NCBI GenBank assembly: GCA_903911355.1
Contig: CAIWDD010000001.1
Coordinates: 186,001 to 250,000, forward strand
Direction: 5' to 3'
Origin: an uncultured Nodularia sp.
GTDB lineage: Bacteria; Cyanobacteriota; Cyanobacteriia; Cyanobacteriales; Nostocaceae
DNA: 64,000 nt
In this document: positions 17,815 through 26,602 of the stretch, in pieces
Position numbering within the stretch: the first letter of the stretch is position 1
How the letters are laid out: the number at the start of each line of letters is the position of its first letter
The notes under the pieces: model-generated
The model's database searches: none
The model's input: the letters and a program-made list of their open reading frames with translations, nothing else
Told to the model about the DNA's origin: nothing
Made by a program: the position numbers and the translations under genes

Positions 17815-19140
17815 TTACCAAGCCCAGTAGTTTGATTTCATTAATAGCAGTAGAGAAATATAACTTCCCCAAAGTAAAATTTTCAGGAATTCCCCATTAC
17901 CTCGTTCTGCTAAAATGGCAGCTAAAGTCATGGTCAGAGCCACAGCTGCAAAAATCAGCTGTAAATCTGTTTTCTCTACTGTGCCGGCACTGAAGTAAAT
18001 ACTAGCACCAGAAGCCACTACAGCTAGTATTGACAAACTGGCTATCCAAAGACGCGGATAGGATGATGCTACAGGAAGATTTTCTATTTCTGTTAACTCA
18101 GCACCAAAAGCTAAGGCTAGACTGGGGTAAATGGTTAATAAGTACTCAGGAGGTTTTATACTCATCAAGGATATGAGCAATAAATAGACGATACTCCATA
18201 CCAGTAAGAGTTTCGCCCAGCTAAGGTTAAGATTTGTCCAAATTAAGCGCGCAGTTTGGGGCAAAAAAATTAACCATGGCCATGTCCATTTGAGAATTTC
18301 CATGACATAGTACCATGGTGGAGCATTGTGTGTGTTAATACCTGTGTTGATGGGGGTTAATGATTGATTGACCAGGACGACAGAAGTAAAACTGTAACCA
18401 TAGTGCAACAGTTGCATAGTATACCAACCAGCCACAGGTAATATGCCAATGGTGATTCCTATCCAGAAGTACAAACTGGTGAGCAATCTGGGTGTATCCC
18501 AAAATAGAAAGACAATGGCGATCGCACCCAGTAATATGCCTAATAGCCCCTGAGTGAAGCAAATTAATCCCAGTGCAATTCCAATACCAAGACAGTAACG
18601 CAAATCCCGCCGCGATCGCAAGAGGCACCAAATCATGATGATAAAAAAGGTTACCACCGCTCCATCTAAAATAGCCAATCTGCCATAACGGACTACGGGG
18701 AGCATTGTCAGATAAATCAAGGAGCTATAAATAGCTACCCAACGTTGACGAAATATCTCCCGACTCAGACAATAGAGCCATGGCACGGAAAATGCTGTCA
18801 AAATTGAGCCGGGTAAGCGTGTAGTCCATTCATTCACGCCTCCCAAAGAATAAGCCCAAGCAATCAACAAATGTATCAAAGGTGGTTTGTTATAATAGGG
18901 TTCACCTAGTAAGGTAGGATGGAGCCATCTCATGGAACCCGGGGGAGCACTCCAGATTTCCTTGGCAACCTGTGCCACAGTAGCCTCATCCCCATCTCGT
19001 AAGGATAATCCTCCCAGATTAATACTAAACAGTAAGACTGCCGCCAACAGTAATACCATGAGCCATGCCCAATCAATCCATTGATTAACCGTGCGATGCT
19101 GTTTTTCTAGATAGTCCGAAACAAAACTTCTTTCTTGCAT
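17815..19140 (-). CDS. Membrane glycosyltransferase, GT39/ArnT-like (PMT superfamily)
   Basis: GT-C-fold membrane enzyme that would transfer a sugar from a polyprenyl-phosphate donor to a lipid or protein outside the membrane. The first loop after helix 1 holds the conserved acidic motif in LRDGDEATVAQVAKEIW and the aromatic/His-Pro run WLHPTLLGEPYYNKPPLIHLL typical of ArnT and RgtA-like proteins. About 11 membrane segments follow. At 441 aa it lacks the long C-terminal periplasmic domain of full ArnT (about 550 aa). Substrate unknown. Monocistronic, convergent with the zinc-ribbon gene. Confidence 0.85.
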   Translation of the reverse strand: MQERSFVSDYLEKQHRTVNQWIDWAWLMVLLLAAVLLFSINLGGLSLRDGDEATVAQVAKEIWSAPPGSMRWLHPTLLGEPYYNKPPLIHLLIAWAYSLGGVNEWTTRLPGSILTAFSVPWLYCLSREIFRQRWVAIYSSLIYLTMLPVVRYGRLAILDGAVVTFFIIMIWCLLRSRRDLRYCLGIGIALGLICFTQGLLGILLGAIAIVFLFWDTPRLLTSLYFWIGITIGILPVAGWYTMQLLHYGYSFTSVVLVNQSLTPINTGINTHNAPPWYYVMEILKWTWPWLIFLPQTARLIWTNLNLSWAKLLLVWSIVYLLLISLMSIKPPEYLLTIYPSLALAFGAELTEIENLPVASSYPRLWIASLSILAVVASGASIYFSAGTVEKTDLQLIFAAVALTMTLAAILAERGNGEFLKILLWGSYISLLLLMKSNYWAW

Positions 19141-19397
19141 ATTCTCTGAGCATGATTTTACTTACTGTTTTGATTACACACCCGACCTGAATACATCTCT
19201 AATGTTACCCATCAGTCAGAATATCTATTTTGAATAATTCCTAAATTCTCAGGTTACCTCAATTTTCCCTATGCATAAATAATTTTTCGGGAAATTCAGT
19301 TGAGTGTTCTTTAATTTATTTAACAATAATTAGCTGGTAGAAATGATACAAATATTAGCAAGATGAGTATGCTAACTATCTGTTGAGGAAATTGTCA

Positions 19398-20975
19398 ATG
19401 AGTTTAGCTTTTATTTTAGATATAACAATTGGTTTAATTTTTATCTACTTAATTTTCAGTTTGCTAGCTTCCGAAATTCAGGAAATGATCTCTACGGTTT
19501 TACAATGGCGGGCAGTGCATCTAAAGAAATCCATTGAAATTCTTGTAGCAGGTGATGCAGAAGATTCAGATGATGATAGGGTCATTGACTTTGTTAATGA
19601 ATTATATAACCATCCCTTGATTAAAGCTATCAACCAAGAATCAAAAGGTATTTCAAATTTACCTCGGCGGTTTACTTGGTTATTATCATCTCTTCTGGGA
19701 CAAGTTACCCTATCTGGAGGAAAAAAAAAGAAAAGTTTTTTTGGATATGTACAATACCAAAAAGGGAATATCAAAGATAACAATAACCAATCACATAGTA
19801 TAAAGCACAGCGGCCCTTCTTATATGGCAGCGGATACTTTTGCTAGAACCCTCATAGAAACATTAGGTATACCAGAACTAGTTCATAAGTTAACTGAATC
19901 AAGACTGATAAATTTTAAAGATGAACAGTTACATGAGATCCAAAATATTTTATTGAAGTTTCACACACAAGTAAATAGTATAGATGACCACATAACGCAA
20001 TTTTCCGTTAATATCTACCAAGAATTTACAGAAGTAGTTGAGAAAAGCTTTACCGAAATTATTGATGATTTCTGTAAACAAAAAGCTGACTTGCTGATTA
20101 GCATGAATCGCATGGCACAAAGTTTAGATAAATACATATATATTTTTCAGGAAGATATGCCAGATGAGTTTTTCGCCGGAAAAGCCTTACAAAAACTGAG
20201 ATTCCTCCGCGGGGATATGTTTAACGAGCTTGAAAAAACTATTTCCCTCAAAGGTTTAAGACCTCATATTAATGAAGTTGTGCAGTTAATCAATATAGGT
20301 AGTGAGGTTCACCAAGGATTAATAAATGAATTTAAAAACCAAAATATTGAAGCCGATAAAACATTTGAAAAATTGAGGGCAAAACTGCCGCAATCTGTAA
20401 TTAAGAATATGGCTAGTTTAGCAAAGCGTGCCGAAACAAAAGCTCAAAATACACAAGAAGCAATTTATATATTACAGCAAGAACTACAAGAGACATTTAA
20501 TCAATCAATGGAGCGATCTGCTGGAGTATACAAACGAAATGCTAAAGGAGTAGCAATTTTAATTGGCTTTAGCATAGCAGTGATTGCAAATGCTGATGCA
20601 TTCCATATTGTAAATAGACTATCAAAAGATTCTGCTGTCAGGATTGCTATTGTCAATAACGCTGGGCAAATAGTGAAGAATAATAATCTTAATGCATCTG
20701 GAAATTTAGCAGAAGTAAAAAAAGAAACTGAAGATGTATTAGCAACAATCCTCTTACCTATTGGTTGGAATGCGATTAATTTAAAACAACAACTGGACTG
20801 GGAGCCTAGTAAACAGGGTTATTTCTCCATCCAGAAATTTTTAACTATGATTTTCGGTTGGTTTTTAAGTGGAATTGCAATTGCCATGGGTGCACCATTT
20901 TGGTTTGATTTGCTGGGTAAATTTGTAAATGTTCGCAATACAGGTAAGGCAAATACATCTGCTGCTAAAAAATAA
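19398..20975 (+). CDS. Conserved membrane protein of unknown function, 525 aa
   Basis: One membrane segment at the very N terminus (IGLIFIYLIFSLLASEI), a long soluble, helix-rich middle of about 350 residues with coiled-coil character, and two C-terminal membrane segments (GVAILIGFSIAVIANAD and MIFGWFLSGIAIAMGAPFWF). The pattern LYNHPLIKAI, then PSYMAADTFARTLIE and the C-terminal GAPFWFDLLGKFVNVR recalls a family found in many unrelated bacteria with no assigned role. The start is the ATG at 19398, preceded by GAGGAA; a TTG 15 bases earlier contains that site. Its 3' end overlaps the convergent recombinase gene by 11 bp. Topology would place the middle domain on one side as a large lever or scaffold. 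Confidence 0.8.
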   Translation: MSLAFILDITIGLIFIYLIFSLLASEIQEMISTVLQWRAVHLKKSIEILVAGDAEDSDDDRVIDFVNELYNHPLIKAINQESKGISNLPRRFTWLLSSLLGQVTLSGGKKKKSFFGYVQYQKGNIKDNNNQSHSIKHSGPSYMAADTFARTLIETLGIPELVHKLTESRLINFKDEQLHEIQNILLKFHTQVNSIDDHITQFSVNIYQEFTEVVEKSFTEIIDDFCKQKADLLISMNRMAQSLDKYIYIFQEDMPDEFFAGKALQKLRFLRGDMFNELEKTISLKGLRPHINEVVQLINIGSEVHQGLINEFKNQNIEADKTFEKLRAKLPQSVIKNMASLAKRAETKAQNTQEAIYILQQELQETFNQSMERSAGVYKRNAKGVAILIGFSIAVIANADAFHIVNRLSKDSAVRIAIVNNAGQIVKNNNLNASGNLAEVKKETEDVLATILLPIGWNAINLKQQLDWEPSKQGYFSIQKFLTMIFGWFLSGIAIAMGAPFWFDLLGKFVNVRNTGKANTSAAKK

Positions 20976-22257
20976 AAATTAAGCGTAACTCCCAGTCTTG
21001 ATCGTGGCGGATAATTTGAATTTGTTTGATAAATTCTCGAAAGTAAAACCTCCTTTCTGCTTCTGATAAGTCTAACCAAAATTGGGGAATGGAAACGGCT
21101 TGAGCAACAGAACGCAAGTTGACTGGGGGAAGTGTTGCTAGTTTGGCTTGGAGTTGAGAAATTTCTGTGCGCAGTTTGTAAGCCCTTAACTTGGCTGTTT
21201 CGTCATCCAAAATCCCCGTTTCCACTAAAGCTGGTAACTGCTGGAGTATTTGTTGCTGATTTGCGATCGCTTGTACCAGACTATTCTTAATATTATCCAA
21301 TTGGGGAAAGTCCATTCCGTCCACAGCCAGAGCTAAGTCACGGCAAATAATTTTAATAGTATGCTGTAATACGTCATGGTAGGCGATCGCCCGACATTTA
21401 GTCCGTCGCTTACAGCTAATAGGACGTAAATAAAGATACTCTTTATCTTGGTGGCGCCGCGTGACGCGGGTAACTGTTGTATGTGACTGACACTCACCAC
21501 AAATAACCAAACCAGCTAAAGAACGGGGTGCGCTGGCGGTTCGAGAAGGTAAACGACTGTTGCGGCGTAAGATGCGGTCAACTTGAGCCCCTTCTTCCCT
21601 AGAAATAATGGGGATATGGGTATCAGAAATAATTTGATGATGGTGATAAGCTGTATCACCGCGATAAACGGGATTAGTTAGCCAGCGTCTCCCGGTAGTA
21701 ACAGAAATTTTCTTACCATATTTCTTGGCTAAATAACCAACTGCACCCCGTAGGGAACCGTAAAGTAAAAAGTGTTCAAAAAAATCTTTAACTACAGTTG
21801 CTGTACTGCGGTCAATAGTATATTTTTCTTTACTACGACGATAGCCATAGGGAGCTTTACCCGGAGGAGGTGAGGCTTGTAGACGATTAGATGCGTGTCC
21901 TTGGCGGATACGGCGGCTATGCTGCTGATTTGCGATTTCCTGAAGCAATTTCCACAAATCCGAGTCTACACGGGAACTTTGGGAAGTGTAGGGTTGTTCC
22001 TTAGCAATAATCATGATCCCCATTGCTTCGAGTTCATGCAAGCGATCGCTCACTTCCTCCAAAGTATCCCCCAATTCCCCTAAACTACGGATGAGGAGAT
22101 AATCTGCTGGTTGAGTTTTACAGTCTGTGATTAATTTTTGTAACTGCGATCTCTGACCCAAATCTTCATATATAGAATCAACCTCCCACCCCCAATCATG
22201 GGGATGAGGAGAAGATTCTAACAGGGGGTTACTGTAAGCATAAGCAATAATCTTCAT
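20965..22257 (-). CDS. Serine-recombinase family protein (XisF-like) with degenerate catalytic domain
   Basis: Domain order of a large serine recombinase: N-terminal resolvase-like domain (about residues 1-120), recombinase domain beginning GKAPYGYRR (133-141), zinc ribbon (CGEC near 250 and CKRRTKC near 280), coiled coil and C-terminal helix. Aligned without gaps to gamma-delta resolvase, the active-site block YARVS reads YAYSN, so Arg8 is Tyr and Ser10 is Asn; the DRLGR motif reads GELGD, losing both catalytic arginines. Ser9 could be a displaced nucleophile, but the arginine losses suggest it no longer cuts DNA. Resembles XisF-type proteins of heterocyst formers, whose active members excise the fdxN element. 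Its ATG overlaps the VOC gene stop (ATGA). Confidence 0.8.
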   Translation of the reverse strand: MKIIAYAYSNPLLESSPHPHDWGWEVDSIYEDLGQRSQLQKLITDCKTQPADYLLIRSLGELGDTLEEVSDRLHELEAMGIMIIAKEQPYTSQSSRVDSDLWKLLQEIANQQHSRRIRQGHASNRLQASPPPGKAPYGYRRSKEKYTIDRSTATVVKDFFEHFLLYGSLRGAVGYLAKKYGKKISVTTGRRWLTNPVYRGDTAYHHHQIISDTHIPIISREEGAQVDRILRRNSRLPSRTASAPRSLAGLVICGECQSHTTVTRVTRRHQDKEYLYLRPISCKRRTKCRAIAYHDVLQHTIKIICRDLALAVDGMDFPQLDNIKNSLVQAIANQQQILQQLPALVETGILDDETAKLRAYKLRTEISQLQAKLATLPPVNLRSVAQAVSIPQFWLDLSEAERRFYFREFIKQIQIIRHDQDWELRLIFIF

Positions 22258-22613
22258 TGCTGACTCAGTTCGATGATATTTCCATCCGGGTCTTGAGTGA
22301 ACAAAGCAGCGCGACCCGAAGCACTAACTTGAATGGGATAGTTGTGATGGAGTAATTCTTGTTGAGCATGATCCAAATCAGCTACACAAAAGGCTATATG
22401 AGGATTGCGTCCGCATTTTTGATTAGGTTTATCGGTAGGGACAGTATTTGCAACTATGAGATGAAGTTGATAATTCCCCACCTGATACCATGCACCGGGA
22501 TACTTTAAGGAGCGCTCGATTTTGGACAATCCCAATATTGTTCCATAAAAATTTTCCGCTTTTTCTAAGTCAGTCACGAGAATTGCTGTATGGAGACACT
22601 GAATAATCTGCAT
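22254..22613 (-). CDS. VOC-family (glyoxalase/bleomycin-resistance fold) protein
   Basis: 119-aa paired beta-alpha-beta-beta-beta protein. LHTAILVTDLEKAENFYGTILGL opens the first half and PHIAFCVADLDHAQQEL the second; the C-terminal FTQDPDGNIIELSQ gives the usual metal-binding Glu, and the first His is in CLHTAI. Substrate cannot be deduced; cyanobacterial members are generally annotated as VOC/lactoylglutathione-lyase-like. Its stop codon overlaps the recombinase start by 4 bp, so the two proteins are made from one mRNA, an odd pairing. Confidence 0.88.
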   Translation of the reverse strand: MQIIQCLHTAILVTDLEKAENFYGTILGLSKIERSLKYPGAWYQVGNYQLHLIVANTVPTDKPNQKCGRNPHIAFCVADLDHAQQELLHHNYPIQVSASGRAALFTQDPDGNIIELSQQ

Positions 22614-22697
22614 TGTCTATCTACTCATCAAGTAATAATCAAAGTTTGTAGTGAGAACTTTACTCCCATCTATTATCTATGATGCAGGATTTGGTTT

Positions 22698-23300
22698 TTG
22701 ACATCTCCCCCGGTTAAAACCTATCCATTACCCGGATCTTTCTTAACATTCGTGAGAGCGATCGCTCGCAAACCCCCAAACCTTAATCCTCCGTTGATGA
22801 TTCTCAATAAAATAAGGGTTTTATCAATAAAAATCAGGTACATTTTGTCAAGAGTAGGGAAATTTTCAAGCGTTGAAACCATTGCCACATAAATGTTTCA
22901 AGATTGTTAAGAAAGATGTGAGTAATGAATAGCCTGACAAGGAAAGGGTTAGGGTGGGGTAAAACAATATTTGATACACTAATCATACCTTTTAAAACAT
23001 CCTCTTAGCTGTGTGGCTACTTTTTTTAAAGTATTTGCAGCACCGTTACGGTCAGCGTTTACCAGTATCCCCGCAGACGTTTTATACAAGCTGCGTTTTA
23101 CCCTTTGACCTGACGGTTTCCATCCGTTGGGGTTTTCACCATGTTTCATCCAGGTAAGATGCTTTTGATGTATACGCTTTTTTAGTAATCGTTAATTTTA
23201 TGCCATATTCTGGACAAAGTTGTTTAAGACGTTCAATGAGTCGCCCTGTGGGGATGGGGACAAAGTTTTGATTCCCCAAGAGCTGGCCTGGCGTAGCCAT
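22698..23300 (-). mobile_element. Decayed IS200/IS605-type (TnpB) element
   Basis: Remnant of an insertion sequence read on the minus strand. It holds the C-terminal part of a TnpB-like gene and, 275 bases beyond its stop, a typical right-end signature: a GGTTTTAACC core, then GGGGGAGATGTCAA, ending at about 22698. The 5' part of tnpB, any tnpA and the left end are gone. The interval between the stop and the right end would have encoded the omega RNA. Confidence 0.6.
22979..23300 (-). pseudogene. tnpB: TnpB C-terminal fragment, frameshifted
   Basis: Too broken to appear as one reading frame. Translating the minus strand from about 23300 gives GNQNFVPIPTGRLIERLK, then LCPEYGIKLTITKKAYTSKASYLDE and a stop. 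Past a frameshift near 23140-23160 the reading continues KHGENPNGWKPSGQRVKRSL and YKTSAGILVNADRNGAANTL, ending at a TAG (22979-22981). The TSKAS motif and the NADRNGAAN block with its catalytic Asp are TnpB/IS605 OrfB hallmarks (RuvC-like nuclease). The CxxC zinc finger and N-terminal two-thirds are missing, so no active nuclease is made. Confidence 0.75.
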
Positions 23301-23448
23301 ACCTGCTGGTGGAAATCTTTGCTTTCCAGGACAAACTATTTATTATTATGGGAGTGAGACATCATCGCCTAATTCATACTGTTGAGCAATTTGCTATGGC
23401 AACACAGGCTATATTGCAATTAACCGATAATAATTAGGAAAAACACCT

Positions 23449-24135
23449 GTGTTTCCTCTCTATGATGAAAACCCCGCGCGAACCACTCCCTATTTAACTT
23501 ACGGGTTGATTGGTTTGAATATTGTTGTCTTTCTTCATGAACTCAGTCTATCAGGTCAAGAGCTAGAGCAATTTTTCGGGATGTACGCCGTCATACCACA
23601 ACAGTTAACCACTAATTTTTCCCAAGAGTGGACAGCTCTATTTACATCACAATTTTTACACGGTGGTTGGTGGCATCTGATCTCAAATATGGTATTTCTC
23701 TGGGTCTTTGGTAACAATGTTGAAGACCGTATGGGACACTTCAAGTATCTAATTTTTTATTTGTCGTGCGGTGCTTTAGCAGCCTTGTGTCAGTGGTTTA
23801 TCAGCACGGATTCTACCATTCCTTCTTTAGGCGCTAGTGGTGCGATCGCTGGGATTCTGGGTGCATACGTGATGCGCTTTCCGCAATCCAGAATTTTAAC
23901 CCTAGCTTTTTTCGGTTTTTTTGTCACCACCATCAGGATACCGGCAATTATTCTCATAGGGATTTTTGTCATCCAGAATGTGATATCCGGTCTAGCCAGT
24001 CTGCAAGCCGCTGCTAATATGAGTGTAGAAACAGGCGGAGTTGCTTACTGGGCACACATTGGCGGCTTTGCTTTTGGGATTATTCTGGCTCCCTTATTCG
24101 GGTTATTTCGACATGACGGCACCGGCGCTAGTTGA
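23449..24135 (+). CDS. Rhomboid-family intramembrane serine protease
   Basis: Cleaves substrates within the membrane. Six membrane segments; catalytic Ser130 in GASGAIAG and catalytic His203 in AHIGGFAFG form the dyad, and HxxxN (His76, Asn80 in HLISN) is present, so the active site is complete. 228 aa, normal for the short bacterial type. It starts with GTG, seven nt after TAGGAA. The gene lies just downstream of the TnpB remnant and 55 bp before ictB, with which it may be co-transcribed. Natural substrate unknown. Confidence 0.93.
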   Translation: MFPLYDENPARTTPYLTYGLIGLNIVVFLHELSLSGQELEQFFGMYAVIPQQLTTNFSQEWTALFTSQFLHGGWWHLISNMVFLWVFGNNVEDRMGHFKYLIFYLSCGALAALCQWFISTDSTIPSLGASGAIAGILGAYVMRFPQSRILTLAFFGFFVTTIRIPAIILIGIFVIQNVISGLASLQAAANMSVETGGVAYWAHIGGFAFGIILAPLFGLFRHDGTGAS

Positions 24136-24190
24136 CACCCCTCCCCCAATCCCTCCCTGTTTACAATTAATATTTTGTTGTTAATCCATA

Positions 24191-25618
24191 ATGAATTTAG
24201 TCTGGCAACGATTTACTTTATCTGATTTACCAATCAAAGAATATCTGGAAACAAGCTACTTACGCCGCTGTTTGGTGGGGTTATTACACTCTTGGCGGCA
24301 AAGTAGCATTTTGATGCAGTGGGGAGACAGCATCGCAGTAGTTTTCCTGAGCCTGCTGTATGCTCTTGCCCCTTTTGTATCCAGTAGCTTAGTCGGACTG
24401 TTGCTATTAGCTTGTGTCGGATTTTGGCTGTTGTTGACCTTATCTGATGAATCAGCACCGGCAAATACGCCGTTATTTACCCCCATTCATCTGCTGGTGT
24501 TACTTTACTGGGCAATTGCTGTAGTCTCTACAGCGTTATCACCAGTCAAGCAAGCAGCGTTTAAAGATTTGGTAGTATTAACACTTTATCTACTGCTGTT
24601 TGCCCTTTGTGCTAGGGTGTTGCGATCGCCTCGTGTGCGGTCTTGGATAATTATCCTGTATTTACATATATCTTTAGTAGTAAGTATATACGGGTTGCGG
24701 CAGTGGTTTTTCAAAGCTCGATCACTAGCAACTTGGGTAGACCCAGAATCTCCTCTAGCTCAGACAACTAGGGTTTATAGTTATTTAGGTAACCCCAATT
24801 TATTGGCTGGATATCTTGTAGCGGCGGTAGCTTTAAGCCTAGTAGCAATTTTTGCTTGGGATAGCAGGATCAAGAAAGCTTTAGCATTAACTATGTTTAT
24901 AGCTAATGCTGCTTGTTTAGTTCTCACTTTTAGTCGTGGTGGCTGGATTGGTCTAGTAGTGGCTGTAGTGACTGCCATGGCCTTACTAGTTTACTGGTGG
25001 AGTGTGGAAATGCCTCCTTTTTGGCGTACTTGGTCACTGCCGATAATTCTGGGAGGTATGATTGGGTTACTGTTGCTAGCAGTGATATTTGTCGAGCCAG
25101 TGCGACTGAGAGTTTTAAGTATTTTTTCGGGTCGTCAAGATAGCAGTAATAATTTCCGTAGAAATGTTTGGGATGCTGTGTTTGAGATGATTCGCGATCG
25201 CCCCATGATTGGGATTGGCCCCGGTCATAACTCTTTTAATCAAGTTTATCCACTCTACCAACGTCCTCGTTATACGGCTTTAAGTGCTTATTCTGTTTTT
25301 TTAGAGGTGGCTGTAGAAACTGGTTTGGCCGGTTTAGGCTGTTTCTTATGGCTGATGATTGTGACGTTTAATAACGCATTTGTACAAGTGCGACGATTGC
25401 GGCAATCTAGGAGTGTAGAGGGATTTTGGTTGATGGGAGCATTGGCTACTGTAACGGGGATGCTAGCTCATGGGACTGTAGATACTATTTGGTTTCGTCC
25501 TGAAGTCAATACGCTTTGGTGGTTAATGGTGGCTATAATTGCTAGTTACTGGACGCCCATACCTGAAGACCACAGTCAAAACGTGACTTCAAGTCACGTA
25601 AAACCCAGACCAAGCTAA
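24191..25618 (+). CDS. ictB: IctB-like membrane protein (O-antigen ligase/polymerase superfamily)
   Basis: Polytopic protein with about 10-11 membrane segments. The large extracytoplasmic loop near residues 170-205 contains RVYSYLGNPNLLAGYL, and the second loop has PMIGIGPGHNSFNQVYPLYQ and a Wzy/WaaL-type signature (YSVFLEVAVETGLAGL). Cyanobacterial homologues were named IctB for a proposed role in inorganic-carbon accumulation, but the fold is that of O-antigen ligases; direct bicarbonate transport is disputed. 475 aa, usual length. A TnpB right-end remnant lies immediately after its stop codon. Confidence 0.9.
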   Translation: MNLVWQRFTLSDLPIKEYLETSYLRRCLVGLLHSWRQSSILMQWGDSIAVVFLSLLYALAPFVSSSLVGLLLLACVGFWLLLTLSDESAPANTPLFTPIHLLVLLYWAIAVVSTALSPVKQAAFKDLVVLTLYLLLFALCARVLRSPRVRSWIIILYLHISLVVSIYGLRQWFFKARSLATWVDPESPLAQTTRVYSYLGNPNLLAGYLVAAVALSLVAIFAWDSRIKKALALTMFIANAACLVLTFSRGGWIGLVVAVVTAMALLVYWWSVEMPPFWRTWSLPIILGGMIGLLLLAVIFVEPVRLRVLSIFSGRQDSSNNFRRNVWDAVFEMIRDRPMIGIGPGHNSFNQVYPLYQRPRYTALSAYSVFLEVAVETGLAGLGCFLWLMIVTFNNAFVQVRRLRQSRSVEGFWLMGALATVTGMLAHGTVDTIWFRPEVNTLWWLMVAIIASYWTPIPEDHSQNVTSSHVKPRPS

Positions 25619-25619
25619 A

Positions 25620-25721
25620 GTCCAATGAACAGCAGAATTCAGGAGCCGCAATTAACCGGGGTCTAATCTAAGTGGACTCGTTGAAGCAAGAATATCCGCG
25701 GCTCCAACCCGGAAAGTATCA
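25620..25721 (+). ncRNA. Orphan omega-RNA / right-end remnant of a TnpB element
   Basis: AACCGGGGTCTAATCTAAG, GTGGACTCGTTGAAGCAAGA and an imperfect hairpin beginning TCCGCGGCT and ending CCCGGAAAGTATCAA match the typical 3' end of cyanobacterial IS200/IS605 elements, where the omega RNA scaffold precedes the right-end hairpin and TGTCAA terminus. No tnpB body adjoins it; upstream is ictB. Also visible is an 8-bp inverted pair GGAGCCGC (25642-25649) / GCGGCTCC (25698-25705). This is pattern recall, not a search. Confidence 0.5.
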
Positions 25722-25725
25722 AGGC

Positions 25726-26001
25726 TTAGTCCCTATATGTTGTAGTACTAGGAGCAGTGGGTTCACGATAAGCAGTAGGTTCCCCGCCACTTTTTCTACC
25801 AGCTAAACCAGCCAAACCAAATAGACCAATTAATCCTAACCAACCCCAATCAAAATCCCGGCGTTCGTAAACTGTTGTTCTGGGTGTAGTCTCAACTCTC
25901 GGTTCAGTAACTTGGGCATTTACAGGTAGAGTTAAAGGCAATATTGCCATACTCAAAGTGAGAAAGCCAGCACCAACTGCTTTGGTCAAAATAGGTGTCA
26001 T
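25726..26001 (-). CDS. Secreted WGxxGxxG-type small protein
   Basis: 91 aa. An N-terminal signal peptide (hydrophobic GAGFLTLSMAILPLTLPVNA, cleavage likely after NAQ region) is followed by a short polar linker and a single hydrophobic segment with the signature WGWLGLIGLFGLAGLAGRK, matching the cyanobacterial WGxxGxxG family. The C-terminal tail is Thr/Pro-rich. Function unknown; the Trp-Gly membrane motif plus basic stop suggests a sorting or membrane-anchoring signal like other C-terminal sorting domains. Monocistronic. Confidence 0.85.
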   Translation of the reverse strand: MTPILTKAVGAGFLTLSMAILPLTLPVNAQVTEPRVETTPRTTVYERRDFDWGWLGLIGLFGLAGLAGRKSGGEPTAYREPTAPSTTTYRD

Positions 26002-26134
26002 GGTGAAAATCTCTCATCCCTTCCAACTTTACCCACTAGTTTATCGATTCCCAGAACTTACCCAATCAATCCGTAGCCATAAACTGGGCTTTCTCTAAAC
26101 TCACACTGAGGATATATAGAGAGGTCAATGGGGC

Positions 26135-26602
26135 TTAATAATTTTTCATCGCCCGTTGCATATCACGTTGATCTTGCCGTTTTTTGAGGGATTCACGTTT
26201 GTCATGGATTTTTTTACCTTTACCAAGGGCTATACTCACTTTTACCCAGCCTCGTTTCAGGTACATTTTTAATGGCACTAGTGTTAAACCTTGCTGTTCC
26301 ACCTTCCCAATTAACTTACGAATTTCTTGCCGATGTAGTAACAGCTTGCGGGTACGACGCGGTTCATGATTAAAATATTGACCACTAGCGTTGTAAGGAG
26401 AAATATGGACGTTGATTAGCCATGCTTCGCCATCACGAATCAACGCATAACCATCTTGGAGATTAACTCTACCGGCGCGAATTGATTTAACTTCTGTCCC
26501 TGTCAACTCAACTCCGGCTTCAAAGGTTTCTAGGATTTCATACAAATAACGGGCTTGACGGTTGTCACTAATAACTTTGTAGCTTTCGCTCTTTTCGCTC
26601 AT
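26135..26602 (-). CDS. smpB: SsrA-binding protein SmpB
   Basis: Partner of tmRNA in trans-translation, the rescue of stalled ribosomes. Complete OB-fold: NRQARYLYEILETFEAGVELTGTEVKSIR, NLQDGYA, INVHISPY and the tmRNA-contacting EPRRTRKLLLHR. The basic C-terminal tail KKIHDKRESLKKR, which enters the mRNA channel, is present. 155 aa, normal. The tmRNA gene itself is not in this window. Confidence 0.96.
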   Translation of the reverse strand: MSEKSESYKVISDNRQARYLYEILETFEAGVELTGTEVKSIRAGRVNLQDGYALIRDGEAWLINVHISPYNASGQYFNHEPRRTRKLLLHRQEIRKLIGKVEQQGLTLVPLKMYLKRGWVKVSIALGKGKKIHDKRESLKKRQDQRDMQRAMKNY

